A DNA stretch of 64,000 nucleotides from Cheiracanthium punctorium (Eukaryota; Arthropoda; Arachnida; Araneae; Cheiracanthiidae), in contig JAWZYV010012528.1 of NCBI GenBank assembly GCA_038373885.1, positions 124,001 to 188,000 of the forward strand, in the 5' to 3' direction. Below the pieces are notes generated by a model, which was not told the origin of the DNA, ran no database searches, and saw nothing but the letters and a program-made list of their open reading frames with translations. The position numbers were made by a program, and so were the translations under genes. Below, piece by piece: positions 12,532 to 24,508 of this stretch. The first letter of the stretch is position 1; each line of letters begins with the position of its first letter.

Positions 12532-13473
12532 CCCAGCAAACACACACCTGCTGGCGTAGTACCTTGCCAGTGCCTTTCTTCCTTTACGTCCAGCACCGGC
12601 CCGGCACTGCAAAAAGTAACTAAATCGGACCAAAAGTGGTCGCCCGAGAAGTACCTTGCCAGAAGCCCGGAAAGGCAACGGCACTCTGCTCGCATACTAC
12701 ATGTGCCGGACGTTATTTAATTCAAGAGGAACGGAACAGCGTAAAGAAAATATAATTCCTAAGTTAACCCATTGCTTTCTATTTTTGACTATTACTTGAC
12801 GGTAGATTTTAAAAGGGGCTTAACGTAGAAAAAATCTTCAAGTATTTTTTTTTCAGGAAAATTTTAGCAAAATTGTGAAAAATTAATATGAATTATAAAA
12901 ATAATGAATACAGAATATGAATTTTATAAGAAGATAAAATTCATATTCTGTACATAGGAACTCATATACAGGGTGGGGTTTCGCTGTGGATGTAGCGAAC
13001 ATTTTTATAGCATACTGAACTCATTAGTTTTATTTTAGTTTTTAGTTCTAAAATATTTGAAAGCACAATATGAACTCTTCCCCTTACACCCCCTCCCCCC
13101 TCCAAAAAAATCTTAACTGTGACCCTGCCTTTGGGTGTACGGAAAACACTTCTACACAGTATGAAACTAAAATAATATTATATAATTAAAATAACGAAAT
13201 TTTATGCTAACACTACGAAATATATACAGGCCCATTGCCGCTACATAGTGCTGGTCCGGTACATTTTAAACAGTACCACGCCGTTAACTTTTTTGTGCAT
13301 GTCATGTACACATGGCAGTTCGACGTTACTATTTATGTACTGGCGCATATGCACTTTTCAGACACTGGTAATCCAGTGACTTCCAGTCGATGGCAATGCT
13401 CCCGGTATGCGGCACTTGGCCAGCACGACGGGTACCCGGCCGTCATTTTGCGGGCAGTTGTGTGTTTGCTGGG
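12532..13473. mobile_element. Nested 942-bp foldback element, CCCAGCAAACACACA ends
   Basis: The left end CCCAGCAAACACACACCTG (12532) is inverted at the right end (read inward CCCAGCAAACACACAACTG, from 13473). The outer 180 bp on each side are GC-rich and filled with variants of TGCCAGTGCC, GTGCCGG and CTTGCCAG, while the middle is AT-rich. Flanks are CTGAGTT (12525-12531) and TTGAGTT (13474-13480), a likely 7-bp target duplication with one change. No transposase is present. It sits within the GTGAC element and must have inserted after it. Confidence 0.68.
12909..12952. repeat. Perfect 19-bp hairpin with 6-nt loop
   Basis: TACAGAATATGAATTTTAT (12909-12927) is exactly inverted at 12934-12952, with the loop AAGAAG. 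It lies near the centre of the nested foldback element, where a fold-back axis would be expected. Confidence 0.85.
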
Positions 13474-14076
13474 TTGAGTTGCTCACAGGGCGTGACGTGC
13501 TCAGTGACGTAAACGTTTACAAGAATATATGTATTTCATTATTTCCTTACACAGACTCCGGTTACAATTCTGAACTCTTGTACTTTTTGGAATAATAACT
13601 TTTTTTTATAAATGACATTATTTTTAAATGAAATAATTTATTTTTAAAATTAATAACTTCAACTATAGTCCACTATTTTAAAACTACGAGATTCTATCAT
13701 ATTAGTCGTTATCACTTTAGCATTTGCTCATTAAATATTTGAAATAAGGTATCACTCAAAAAAATGTGATTACAAATAAGTTTGTTTGCTAAGTCGCAAA
13801 GAACAGTCACTATGACGTCACAACAATCGGCAGTCACAAATCAGTCCCGCAGTGACTTCACAAAGCGATCACTTAGTGACCGATCACACAGTAGTCACAG
13901 TGTGACTTCACAGTGACGTCACCTGGTGACTGGTCACAAAGAACGGGTCGCAGCGACCACACAGTGGAGTCGCATCACTCACAGGTCACAATGTAACTAG
14001 TTTGTGATAGTCCTGTGAGAGTTGTGACCCTCTGTGACGTTACAGCGACTGTTTTGTGACCATCTGTGCTATTGGG

Positions 14077-14398
14077 GCTACGTCAGAGATATCCAGCAGA
14101 AATTACTTTTTGATACGTTCACTTTTTGGAGCTGTGTTACGGTTAGTTCACTTCAAACTACACTTGGGAGCAACATATGAACAGAAAGCTGAATGAATAT
14201 TCATTAAAAAGTAATTAAATAAGCTTAATTTTACACAGTACGGCTAAAATTTTATTGTAGGGTCGTATATCATTCGAAAACACTATATTTAAAGTTAATT
14301 ATTTGTGTTTTTGTCAGTTGATTGCATAATTCATCTTTCTATGTTTATTTTAACCTAAAAATGGCTGTCGATTAATTCTTTATTACTTTAGTTCTAAA
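14077..14398. other. Spacer
   Basis: AT-rich sequence between the GTGAC element and the start of the next dispersed repeat. Nothing is recognised. Confidence 0.5.
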
Positions 14399-15013
14399 CT
14401 AGCTGCGTGCCCGTTCTTCGTACGGTAGGAAACGAAAATTTTCCTTACATATGTAATTCGAATTGATCCCAGTGATGAAGAATCTAAAAACAACGAAAAA
14501 TTATTTGACTTTTGACGTAAAGTTTGCGTCATGAGTTCTAACCTGAGATCACTGCAATATCAGGACACAAAATGAATGTCAGCGTCATTCGCGATCAAAA
14601 AGGAAAAGCTTGACGGTTTCCAGAGAAAACTCCTCACTTTCAAAGTGTCTTATTTCTACATCATACTGTTTTTTAGGTTTCAGTTATAGCATTAATACAT
14701 CAGACACTACATACACTACATACTTCATGATTGAACCGTTTTATTTTATAATTAAAATTAAAAATCATAGTAAAGACGGATTAGAGAAGGGGGAGGGGTT
14801 GGAGGAGCGACCACCTCTCCCGAGAAAAAAGAATTTATTGAAAAAGATCGTATTTTACTTCCATAAAATGGATGTGTATGTGAATCTTTCAACAAACCGC
14901 CCCCACCCACAAACTAACCGCTCTTACCCACAAAATTGCATTAATCGGTCAGTGATCATAGGTGTAAATGGAACTTTTATTGGGAGTATCAAACATTCTT
15001 TATAAAATATGAC

Positions 15014-15021
15014 ATACGTAT
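15014..15021. repeat. hAT target site duplication, left copy
   Basis: ATACGTAT directly precedes the left TIR and recurs exactly at 18375-18382 after the right TIR. Eight base pairs is the diagnostic duplication length of the hAT superfamily. Confidence 0.92.
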
Positions 15022-18000
15022 TAGGGTGATGCTTAAAAATCAACTTAAGATTTTATATTGGGGCATCCTGTCATTTTGTTCTATGACATAAAATAAGCGT
15101 TCCACCAAAATTTCAGAATTTTTAACCCACTTTTAGGGGTCGCTACCCTGGGTGAAACTTTATGAAATATGTTATTAAAATAAAAAAAAACTAAGAAATT
15201 CTTAAGTTTTTATTTTATAAGTACTTAGATACTTGCGTAACGTATATTATAATTAATCAAATATCAAAGAGCAAGAGAATAAATGCTGCCCTCCCAGTGA
15301 ACGGGGAGGGCAGTGGAGTAGAGAGAGGAAGCTTGTCACTGCCTGCACACTTGATGTCGCGGCACGCTGCCTCCCACTCCCCTCACCTACTACCAACTGC
15401 ACTGTTACTGCCAGTCTCTCAGTTGAATCTGTAGTGTTCACTTGTGTATCTGTCGTGTATTATGTAGTGTATATTGTACAATACTTTGACTAGTGTTGCC
15501 GATTTATTCATTGTGTGGTAGATGGATTGGTGTGAGTTTGATTTATTGTAAATAGTATTTAGTTTCGTTTCACGTTCGTCCACATTTATTTTTAAAGCTT
15601 AAAATATGGCTAAATGCAGTAGCTCTGCCACAATAGTGACTAGGAAAAATACTGATATTTGGTTATTAGGTCAGAATTCGTCTACCTTTAGCCAGGCAAA
15701 ACTTCCGTCAAAGAAAGAGGCACTTTTAGTATTTTTTTATTATTATAAAGAGGAACAAAAACAAACTGTACGAGAATCTGCATACTGAACTTCGAAAGAT
15801 ATCTTAGACATCTGGAACAAGGAGAATACCTCTAGATAAGTAAAACAAGTTGTAGAAAAGCTTGAAACTATGTTTAAGGGATGGCAAAACCTAAAGAAAA
15901 GGAAAATAAAGCTGAAAGGTCAGCCAGTTTAAAAGAGCGGGAGTCTAACTGGTCACATGATCTTGATGATTTATTCGACATTGCACATGCTGATGCTTTA
16001 CAAATGATTAAAAATAGAAGAAGACAAGCAATTCCTATTAGCTCAACGCCAAAAGGGCCGTCCCAGTAAAATAGGCAGTATTGATAAGAAACTTGCAAAA
16101 AAAGAGTCTGAATTAGAAAGCAAAAAGGCACGGTTGGAAAAACTAAAAGAGAAAGAGACACAGGACATAAAGCGAGCAACAGAAAAAGTACCTATACCTG
16201 AAGATTCAGATACTAGTGATAGTGATTGTAAAAGCGATTCACATATGAAGATATTTCCGTGACAGAGCTAGGTACTAGAAATAATTCTACAAGAAAGAGG
16301 GGAAAAAAGGAGTTAATGGATGACAATCTTGCTGTTTGCCTTGATGTTTCGAAATTGAGTGGCAGAAATCCTTACCTAGTGTTAACATGTACCCTTAAAC
16401 AAGCAGGGTGTGATCCATCTCACTATAATGCAAATTACTCGTCAATACGTCGACAGAGGATTAAGAAGTGAGAGTCCTTAGCAAAAAAATTGAAATCCAA
16501 TTTCTCTCCGGATGTTGTTCTTACTGTTCATTGGGATAGGAAAATGCTTGAAGATGTAAGTGGACACGAGATTGTGGATCGCCTTCCTATACTTCTATCT
16601 GGACTAAATATTGATCAACTCTTAGCAGTTCCAAAGTTTGAGTCAAGCTCAGGAGAACTGATAGCTACGTCTGTTTATGAAGAAATTTCTTCATGGGGAA
16701 TCTCAAACAAGGTTAAATGTATGTGTTTTTACACAACTGAGGTTAATGCAGGGCTTCGTAATGGAGCTTGTATTTTATTAGAGCAAAAAATGCAAAAAGA
16801 AATGTTGCGGCTTCCATGCCGCCACCACACATTGAAAATTATGTTAGAAGCAGTAATTGTTCAAGAAGTTAGTCCATCGACAGGGCCAGACATCTTATTG
16901 TTTAAGCGGTTCAAGAAATTCTGGCCACAGATAAATTCACAGGAATTTGAGCCTGCCACTACTGACCCTCTAGCTCGTGACATTGTAACAGATTTTTCCT
17001 AAGAAATAGTTGCATTTTCCAAAGATCAGTTGAAATAGGCCGAAATGATTATAAATAACTGCTAGAACTGAGCATCATTTTCATTGGAGGAACACTAGAA
17101 AAACAACTGTCATTCAAAGCACCTGCATATGTTCATAGAGAGAGGTGGATGGCTAAGGCCGTTTATTCATTGAAAATTTATCTCTTCCGCAGTCAATTTC
17201 AGCTAACAAAAAGGGAAGATACTGGGATCCGAAACATTTGTATTTTTCCTGCAGCCATCTACATCAAAAACTGGTTTCAAACTGCTTCAGCTGTGCATGC
17301 TCCGTTGAATGACCAGCAACTTTTAAAAAACTTGATAGATTTCAAAGCTATAAATGAAATCTTAGCTGAGAAGGCTTTGAATAAAATCAAAAACCATCTC
17401 TGGTACCTCTCTGACACCCTTGTGGCTCTATCCTACTTTGAAAAACGTGTTACTAATGAGAAAAAAAGGAAAATGGTGACAGCTCTTCAAAATTACAGTT
17501 CTGACCATCAACCTCTGAAGGCAACAGTTGATCTAGAAGTCGTTCCTTTGAGAAGTCTAGAAAATTTTGTTTCAAACAACACAATGAACTTCTTCAGAAC
17601 ACTAGTTCTAGGAATGGAATTCATCAACAGTAATGTATAAAACTGGGATCAAGAGGAAAGCTACAGAAAGAACATGGAAGTTGTAAAGTCAATTACAGTT
17701 GTAAATGACTTAGCCGAACGAGGAGTAGCCCTTATAGAAGAATTTAACAAACTGATTACCATGAATGAGGAGCAGAAATAATTCTTGATTCAAGTGGTTA
17801 AAGAATCCAGGAAAAGGTTTCCCGATTGCAAAAAAGAACCACTACTCAAAATGTTCTAAGTGTTACTTTTCCTTTTCACATTTTTTAAATCATACTATTA
17901 TTTAGTTTTAATATTAAAACTTTAACTTTTTAAATAATGAAACAATATGATATGTATCATGCATGTGAATAAAGAAGGAACTGTTACTGAATAAAGTTGT

Positions 18001-18374
18001 GTTCTATGTTAGAATAAGTGTCTTCCTTACAAAACAGTATTTAAGGTTACACATTTTTGCCTACAAAATAAATAAATATTTAAATAAATAGTTCAGCTCA
18101 TTTTTTTTTATTTTCAATTTTGTTTTTGAAGTTCAAAGAGGCATTTTGAGATAAGTTTGCTTTAAAACAGTCAAAGAACTGTCTCCCTTTTTTCTGATTT
18201 TTTGGATTTTTTCAAAAAGTTTTCAAATTTAAGTCTTTGTAGCGACCCCTAAAATTCTGATAAAAATTAACAAAAAATTACTAAAGACTTATTTTAAGAG
18301 GTAGAACGAAATAAAAGGGTGCCCCGTACAAATATTGAAAAAAAAAATTTTCACCTCACATAAGCATCACCCTG
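15022..18374 (+). mobile_element. Complete hAT transposon, 3353 bp
   Basis: The element is bounded by the 8-bp duplication ATACGTAT. Its ends are TAGGGTGATGCTTA on the left and, inverted, CAGGGTGATGCTTA on the right. The inverted similarity continues inward about 130-150 bp with gaps (GGGGCA.CCT, TTTTGTTCTA, TAAAATAAG, AGGGGTCGCTAC). The Y-A-G-G start and 8-bp duplication fit hAT. The 5' part holds a GC-richer block (15285-15430) that could carry the promoter. The coding part runs from 15606 to 17859 on the plus strand and is broken by point stops and frameshifts, so the element is structurally complete but cannot make its own transposase. Confidence 0.92.
15606..17859 (+). pseudogene. hAT transposase, near-complete, broken
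   Basis: ATG at 15606 (MAKCSSSATIVTRKNTD) opens a frame that stops at 15786. Later blocks lie in different frames: a basic, coiled N-terminal region (LDDLFDIAHADALQMIK, KKLAKKESELESKKARLEKL), then VCLDVSKLSGRNPYLVLTCT. The catalytic core is at 16490-17002 (VLTVHWDRKMLED with the first Asp; RLPILLSGLNIDQLLAVPKF; MCFYTTEVNAG; LPCRHHTLKI). Next come FIGGTLEKQ, then 17149-17640 (RWMAKAVYSLKI, RNICIFPAAIYIKNWF, LWYLSDTLVALSYFEKRV), and the C-terminal VVNDLAERGVALIEEFN block with TAA at 17857-17859. The minus-strand relative at 1929-3842 has CFDTT where this one has CFYTT, so the second catalytic Asp is Tyr here (codon TAC, 16730-16732). At least five stops or frameshifts are present. The 8-bp target duplication supports the hAT assignment; the fold is inferred from motif spacing. 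Confidence 0.85.
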
Positions 18375-18382
18375 ATACGTAT
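18375..18382. repeat. hAT target site duplication, right copy
   Basis: ATACGTAT follows the right TIR directly and equals the left copy base for base. The duplicated octamer is itself palindromic. Confidence 0.92.
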
Positions 18383-20583
18383 AAGGAAAATGACACTTAT
18401 GAAAACTCATGCGAGTCGATGTTGTCTGCAAAACCAGGCATGCTTTTGTTTTACTCTTGCAAATAGAAATTGAACTTAATCGAATAGTTCAGATTTAATT
18501 AAAATGAACCTTTAAAAGTAAATGCAGGACAGACATTACTTAGAGAACTACATTACTTAAGGAAAGGTTCTGGATTTGTGAATTTGAGCTAATATACGTT
18601 TCTTCGTAAAAGTTAGCAGAAAAGTAAGGTTAAGTAAGAAAGTAAGGACCATATGTTAAAATATATGTCAGGATGCGTATTTTATTATCAGACAAAATTA
18701 AAAACATTCTAACTGATAGATTTCAAGATGAGACAGTATGAAATTCGTAAATGGTACATAACTCTGAATTTTAATCAATGGCTCTTCAGTTAATTGGAAA
18801 TCTGAGAATTTGCTGAATTTATTCGCAAGTTAACAAAACTCACGAGGTTTTCGGTTTTCTAAAGGCGAGTCTCCTAAATGTCTAAAGTAGGAAAGTAGAG
18901 ATTTCGGCAACCCTTGGCGCCCAAACGATTTGGGGCAAATCCATATGAACAGGTAGCATGAGTTACCATACACTTGATTCAATAACCAGTTTCATAAAAT
19001 ATCTCATTCAAAACTGAATGATGTTTTGTGATAAGAAAGGTATATACAAACTACTCATAAAGATTATAGAACTTAAAAAGTAAAATTTTAGCATAGACTA
19101 TGACTTTTCTGCAAATACATGAATGTCTATATTGGTACCATGAGATACCAAGCAATTTTTGGTTGTATGCCAAAATTCTGCTTCTGAAGTGCTACAATCT
19201 TTGTGAGTAGTTTGTATGTACCTTTCTTATCATTTTATAAAATTGATATTTTATAAAATTGGTTATTGAATGAAGTGCATGGTAACTCATGCTACATGCT
19301 CATATGAAATTGCCCTTTGGCGTTGTACTTCTGCGAGTCAAGGAACAACAAGCAAGCAAGCTTATCTCTCTGTGCGCTTACGCGCTTACGAAGTACAAGG
19401 TACAAACCTTCGCGCTTATGTTGGTCAAAGGGCCAGCGGTAAGAGCATGTTTTCGAAGGCCCCCTACACCGATGGCCAGACCCAGTGATGTTTTTTTGTG
19501 TATCGCAAAATGCCAGCGGTAGCATTTTTTGAGGGGTGCCTCTGTTTATTTTTAATAGTTTGATATTTTTACTTAAATAATTGTTCCTTGTAAAATTCAA
19601 GCATGCTTCCTCCATGGCTGGGGTATTTACTTGCGATAAACTGCCAAAGCGAGTGAGTATAGTTGTGATTTGTTAAACCAATCAGATGTTTTCATTTGAA
19701 AAAAACCTCCTGGGGTTTTGTGAATACGCAATTCATTCATGCCGTGATTTTTTAAAAGCAGAATCTATTAATCTAAATAGATTTCAAACAGTATTAAAAC
19801 TCGTGGCATCAGAGTGACGTAGATATCTCACTTACTAAAAATTTGGAACCACATTTGAAATTATAATTTTTTTTCTTATCTTTTTCCAAATACAAAGCTT
19901 TCACATTTGCGTTACCTTGGTAACGGAAAACAAAATGTAATGAGTGTAATTAATGAAACTTCTGAGTAGCAGCTAATTGAAATTAAAATGCTATTTCATT
20001 TTAAAATTCATAGAAAATCCCCATATTAATATTTTTATTTCGTTTAAATTTTAAGAGAGGTTTGAATGTGCATTTTATCATCTGACCAAATTATGGAACA
20101 TTTTGACTGATAGATTTTAAAATTCGAAAGTTTAAAAATGAATACGCGAAAATTTATGATAAATGTGGAATTTCTTTAAAAGATTCTTAAAAATCAGTAA
20201 ATAAAGTTAAACATTCGGGGCAAACTGTTTTCAAAAGATAATTTTTTCCTCTATCTGATGATATGATGACCGTTTCCTTATAGATATTATTTCGCTCGTA
20301 TCGCTGAATATTTGTGAAAAACCTCTAAAAAATCCATAAAATATGGAGTAAAATTTTTTGAAATAATCCCTTTGAGATGCACTTTCATGTTTAGAACTTC
20401 CTATGTACCAAGTTTTGTAATTCTACGTGTAGCCCTTTTTTCGTAACGCCGCTGATAGACACACAGACATCTTCTTTTATAATAAGTAGAAATTATCTTA
20501 TGTTACCCATTCTAAAAAGAAAGAGGGATGGCCATATGAAATAAGGTTAAAATGGCCATATTAGTTTATGTTGTTTGTAATGT

Positions 20584-22680
20584 ATTGGGTCAATTTCTCT
20601 AAATTGAAATAATTAGGTCCCTGCTTCAAAAATGACAGATAAACTTGCACAAAAATAAAATTGATGCTAGAATACATTAATATACTTGCTTTTAATTTTT
20701 TTTATAGTAGGATGAAACATACTCGTAATAAATTTTATGCACTTAAAGAATTATTTTTATCCGAGAAATGTCATTCCCCTGTGCTTTTCTACCTCCCTCT
20801 TATCACAAAAATAGTCCTTAAAAGTAGAGAATTGAATTCTATTTGTATGAAAATTGTTGTTAAACCTTTTAGCAACTATTATGCAATACTGAAAACCGAA
20901 AAAATGAAGACTTTTCGTGGTTTGTATTTTCTGAAAAAATAATAATACATGTCTTTTGGTTTTGGTGTCATTCCCCTGTCATAAAATGAAAATAATGATA
21001 CGAATATTTGGCAACAGTCACACTATCCCATAACTTAATTTTCCAATGCTGGAATCATCAAAGAAGTTATCAGGATTTCTTCTTTCTGCAGGAACAAGCA
21101 TTGTTCAGAGCAACTTGATGATTACAAGTTAAATCAATGTATTTTTATTAAAAGCCATTACCCTGTCTTTGCTACTTACTTTACATTTGTAATGAAAGCT
21201 CAAACTTTAATTAAGTTTTATTTGTATTTTTTTTTAGCTATCTTTAAGTTCAATCGATTTCTGTTCTATAGTTATTATAATAAGAAAGCTAACCCTAATT
21301 TTTGCCGTTCCCTTGTTGTTATTACCTTGTCACATGTAAGGCAGAGAAATGACAATTGTCAGTAATTTTTGCAAGTTGTGAGAAATTATTGCAGTAATTT
21401 CAATCTGCAGTCATTTTTCAGCAGTTTTAATGGAGTAAAGGTACCTTTTTTAAATATAAGATTGATAATTTTGTTTATCGCCAAAATCGAAAAATGTGTA
21501 TTTAAAATAAGTTGAATTTTAATATTAAAATAAAAAAAAATAATATATGTGTGCACACTGCTTTAAAAAAGGATGTACTAAGTAATCAACATGTTATTTA
21601 AACGTAATTTTCAAGCACAGAATCAATATAATGATTATTTTAATTTGATAATTTAAAGAAGTGCTAACTTTAAAACACTAATACTAGAAAAAAAAACTGA
21701 AACAACTACTTAGATAAAAGCATTCTTAATTGATAAAAATATTTCGTTTTTTCTTATTCTAGATACATTAAAATTTCTTTATTCTAATTTGCTGGCTTTG
21801 AAAACTTATTTGCTCACTTGAATTAATACATTTCCTTGGCTTTTTTTAAAAGTAGCAATTTAAAAATTGTTACAATTGTTGTTGACTTCTCTTTTTTTGA
21901 TGTATAAAGATTCCTAATAAAATAACAATCGACAGCAAAAGACTGGGTATTCTTATTAGAAAGCGAGAAAACGAAAAAAAAAGAGATGAGAAGATAAAAT
22001 CTGAACCGGTTTTGTCTGCTGAGTTAAAAGAAAAAGAGCGCCTAAAATATCTAAAAAAGAAAGTAGCTGGAAAAATCAAGCCAATATCACAATTATCAAC
22101 CAGAGTGTTCAAAGGAAAAAATGGAAGATAAATTGAAGGAATAATCTGCAAAAAAGAAAATTTTGCGGAGCATTATGATTCCCATCTTACTGAAGATATT
22201 GCGTTTGTTAAAAATGAGAAAAATCAATTATCACAACCGTGTACAAGAAAAGATTGCTCTATACAAAATACTTAAATAAAATGTCATGATACTTCGCAAA
22301 ACATCGCAGTTGATAAGTCAGTTAATCTAAAAACATAATTGAACCTATAGAACATGAATCTCGACCTCGATCTCAAACCAATAAATTTTATTTCAGTTAC
22401 TTTCCCCATAAAACAGATTTAAAATAAAATTGTATTATTTTCTTATTATTGTTTTCACTCTAAAAATTTTCAAATATAAAAGTAGTTTGTATAATTATAT
22501 ATGTTTGTCATTTCTCTGTGTAAGAGTCATTCCCCTGTCTACATAAAAATTAATATTTTATTATAATGAGTTTAAAACTGTAAAAGCTTTTTCCCGACTG
22601 TATTTTATTACTTCAAGGCATCATTAAAAAAAAAAAATATGTGTTGTTCAAATTTATCTGCTAAGAGAAAATGACCCAAT
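20584..22680 (+). mobile_element. 2.1-kb element of unfamiliar type, ATTGGGTCA ends
   Basis: The left end ATTGGGTCAATTTCTCT (20584) is inverted at the right end (read inward ATTGGGTCATTTTCTCT, from 22680), with 16 of 17 bases equal. Flanks TAATGT (20578-20583) and TAATGA (22681-22686) may be a 5- or 6-bp target duplication. The motif TCATTCCCCTGTC recurs inside, exact or close, near 20772, 20968, 21158 (CCATTACCCTGTC) and 22526, with a weaker one near 21308. A basic coding remnant lies at 21907-22131. I cannot name the superfamily. Confidence 0.62.
21907..22131 (+). pseudogene. Basic transposon-encoded protein fragment, family unnamed
   Basis: The 74-codon open stretch reads RKRENEKKRDEKIKSEPVLS, then AELKEKERLKYLKKKVAGKI and KPISQLSTRVFKG, ending in TAA at 22129-22131. 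The pattern RKR.-EKKR..KIK..P...AE.KEKERLRY..KK..GK...I..LS.R resembles N-terminal regions of uncharacterised transposon-borne proteins of arthropods and cnidarians; this is memory, not a search result. No ATG fits well, and the surrounding sequence is full of stops. Downstream, in another frame, RVQEKIALYKIL may continue the protein. Confidence 0.45.
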
Positions 22681-24508
22681 TAATGATTGATTATTATTGT
22701 TACATATCAAACAAATACTACAGAAAAGCTTTTACTACGCGTGACAAGTGGACAGAATATTGTTTGAAATTTTATGCGTTGTATAAGAATTGGAGAAATG
22801 TCTGTGTAGAAAGCGTCAGTCATTAATCACATACATAGAGAAGTAATTCAGAGAAAGTACAGGATTGACAATGATAAGAAAGGATTAAGGGTTCCAGCAA
22901 CAATTCTTAAGGAGGCAATTGAAAAAAAACTTTCCAGTCATAAAATGATGCAATAAAAAGAGATGAGAATGATTTCTTTTAAATTTGCTGAATAGTTAAA
23001 TATAAAAACAAACTTGATAAAACAAAGGAAAAGGGAGGTTATAATTGATTGCAATTTTTTAAAACCTTGATGTTGTTTTAAGGAAGTCTAAAGGGAGTGC
23101 TGTTGGCTCGGTATCAGGGAATGAACTAAACCGAAGTAAATGTTTACTTAAAAAAATTTTTTTTGGAAAGAATTATATAAAATGATTAAAAATGATTTAA
23201 CATTAAAACCTATTTGTGTATTTCATATGCGACTTTATGCATATATTGAAAAAATAGCTTGGATCAGGTAGTAATGCTAAGAAAAGGAAAGGGGAAAGGC
23301 AAATCTATTGCTGATCATTGCGGCCAACATATCCTGATGTGCGAATCAGATGGCTAGTAGTCTTTTTTAATGTGTTTTATAGCTTCTTTTTCATATGAAA
23401 GACTTTATTTGATGTCGATTTTCAGACGATTAATTATGAGCAGTTATAATAAGAATAAAGTTTAACTACATTATAAATAATTTTTATTTTGTTTCACTGT
23501 AAGAAAAAAAAAACTATGATCATCTCTAACGAAATCAAACTATTGGATAATATTTGCCAAAACAGTTATCTCAAGCTGACTTGTTAGAAGTTGAAAAAAT
23601 GGGCACAATGTATGTTTCAAAGACATGGACACACATTTAATTCATTTTAATGATGCATTATAGTAGAGATTTTCTTCTCATAAAGAAGTGAATAAGAGGT
23701 AATTTTGTTCAGTTGATTTGGGAATGCTATTAAAATTCCTTTGATGTTTAAAATAGGAGCATGTGTTTATCATAGTCACCCATGAACGATATGACGTTCA
23801 TTGGTTACACATCTCCGAAGTGTTAAACTACTTAGCCATAAAGGTAAGTCTAGTGCAACAGCTGTCTTACTGGGATCTTCAATATGTCACTCACCACTAT
23901 CATCTGAGATGAAACGTGTTTCTTTGAACACATTTTTATTGATGTAGCACTAAATCATACCTATGTATGTAATATGAAATTAGACCTTTACGAATCTGTA
24001 GTTGTTACAGACTTGTTGTGTGTCATTGAAAATTCCTTTAAAGGAATATCATATCGTGCTTTTTACGTTATTGTGTTTCTGTTATTCCAGTCAGTCATCG
24101 GACAACTCAAGTTGTACGAGTACTGCCCACAGGAGATTACAATTGCATAATGATGTTGAAATTATTGTGGTACTGTAATATTATTGATATTAAAAACAAT
24201 GAATGTCAGGTGTCGCCACGATTTTTGAATTACTTTTGCTATTTATTTGAAAACATTGGAAAATTCAACATGTTGAAATTGGACTGGAATGATATAAACG
24301 CAAACTTTTTTTGATCAATATTATGTTTACTGTTTAGTAGTCCTTTACTTTGAAAACAAGCGTTAGACGGTGTCAAACCCGGGAGATCCACTGTGCTAAC
24401 TTCTGGCGTCACCCAACAAGACAAAGATACCACCCACAGACCCAATCTTCAAAAGCACTTAATTGTCTAAATATATCATCCACATAGAACAGTATCCGTT
24501 TTTTCCCC
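22681..24508. other. Spacer, weak coding-like patch
   Basis: AT-rich. A patch at about 22840-22945 (plus) reads YRIDNDKKGLRVPATILKEA, which looks protein-like but is bounded by stops and is not recognised. The remainder, including the minus-strand open stretch at 24239-24445, shows nothing I can support. Confidence 0.35.

Larger units (their letters stand above)
11737..14076. mobile_element. Foldback element with GTGAC/GTCAC-filled ends
   Basis: The left end CCCTAATAGCACAACTGTCA (11737) is matched inverted at the right end (read inward CCCCAATAGCACAGATGGTC, from 14076). The left ~335 bp contain about 14 copies of GTGAC or GTCAC and the right ~270 bp about 15, in both orientations, with raised GC content. 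Three perfect TGACGTCA palindromes result (11861-11868, 13813-13820, 13914-13921). Arms match through these words and not base for base. There is no transposase inside; the middle is AT-rich and holds the nested element at 12532-13473 and a SINE tail. No target duplication is visible. Ends resemble the CCCAGGTAGCACA elements at 39951 and 53291. The superfamily is not recognised. Confidence 0.75.
14399..20489 (+). repeat. Possible old dispersed repeat split by the hAT insertion
   Basis: The start, ACTAGCTGCGTGCCCGTTCT followed by TCGTACGG, has a small hairpin and resembles the starts of the 156-bp-monomer repeats (ACTAGCTGAAGTACCCGTCC at 26164 and 60257). The end near 20450-20489, with ATAGACACACAGACATCTTC and TTTTATAATAAG, resembles their ACAGACAGAC...TTTATATAGAT tails. 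Segments near 18660-18760 and 20060-20140 are loosely similar (CATCTGACCAAATTATGGAACATT type). The hAT transposon lies between the two ends. The pairing of the ends is an inference; they could belong to different copies. 18383-20450 has no convincing coding sequence. Confidence 0.33.

Noticed and set aside
12372..12695. 107-codon minus-strand open frame with a Cys-rich N-terminus
   Set aside because: It lies across the GC-rich inverted end of the nested foldback element; the composition explains the open frame and no domain is seen.
13235..13595. Plus-strand open frames of 80 and 62 codons
   Set aside because: They come from the opposite GC-rich end of the same foldback element.
11737..14076. 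CRISPR-like reading of the GTGAC/GTCAC repeats
   Set aside because: Repeats are 5-8 bp, irregularly spaced and in both orientations, and the genome is eukaryotic.
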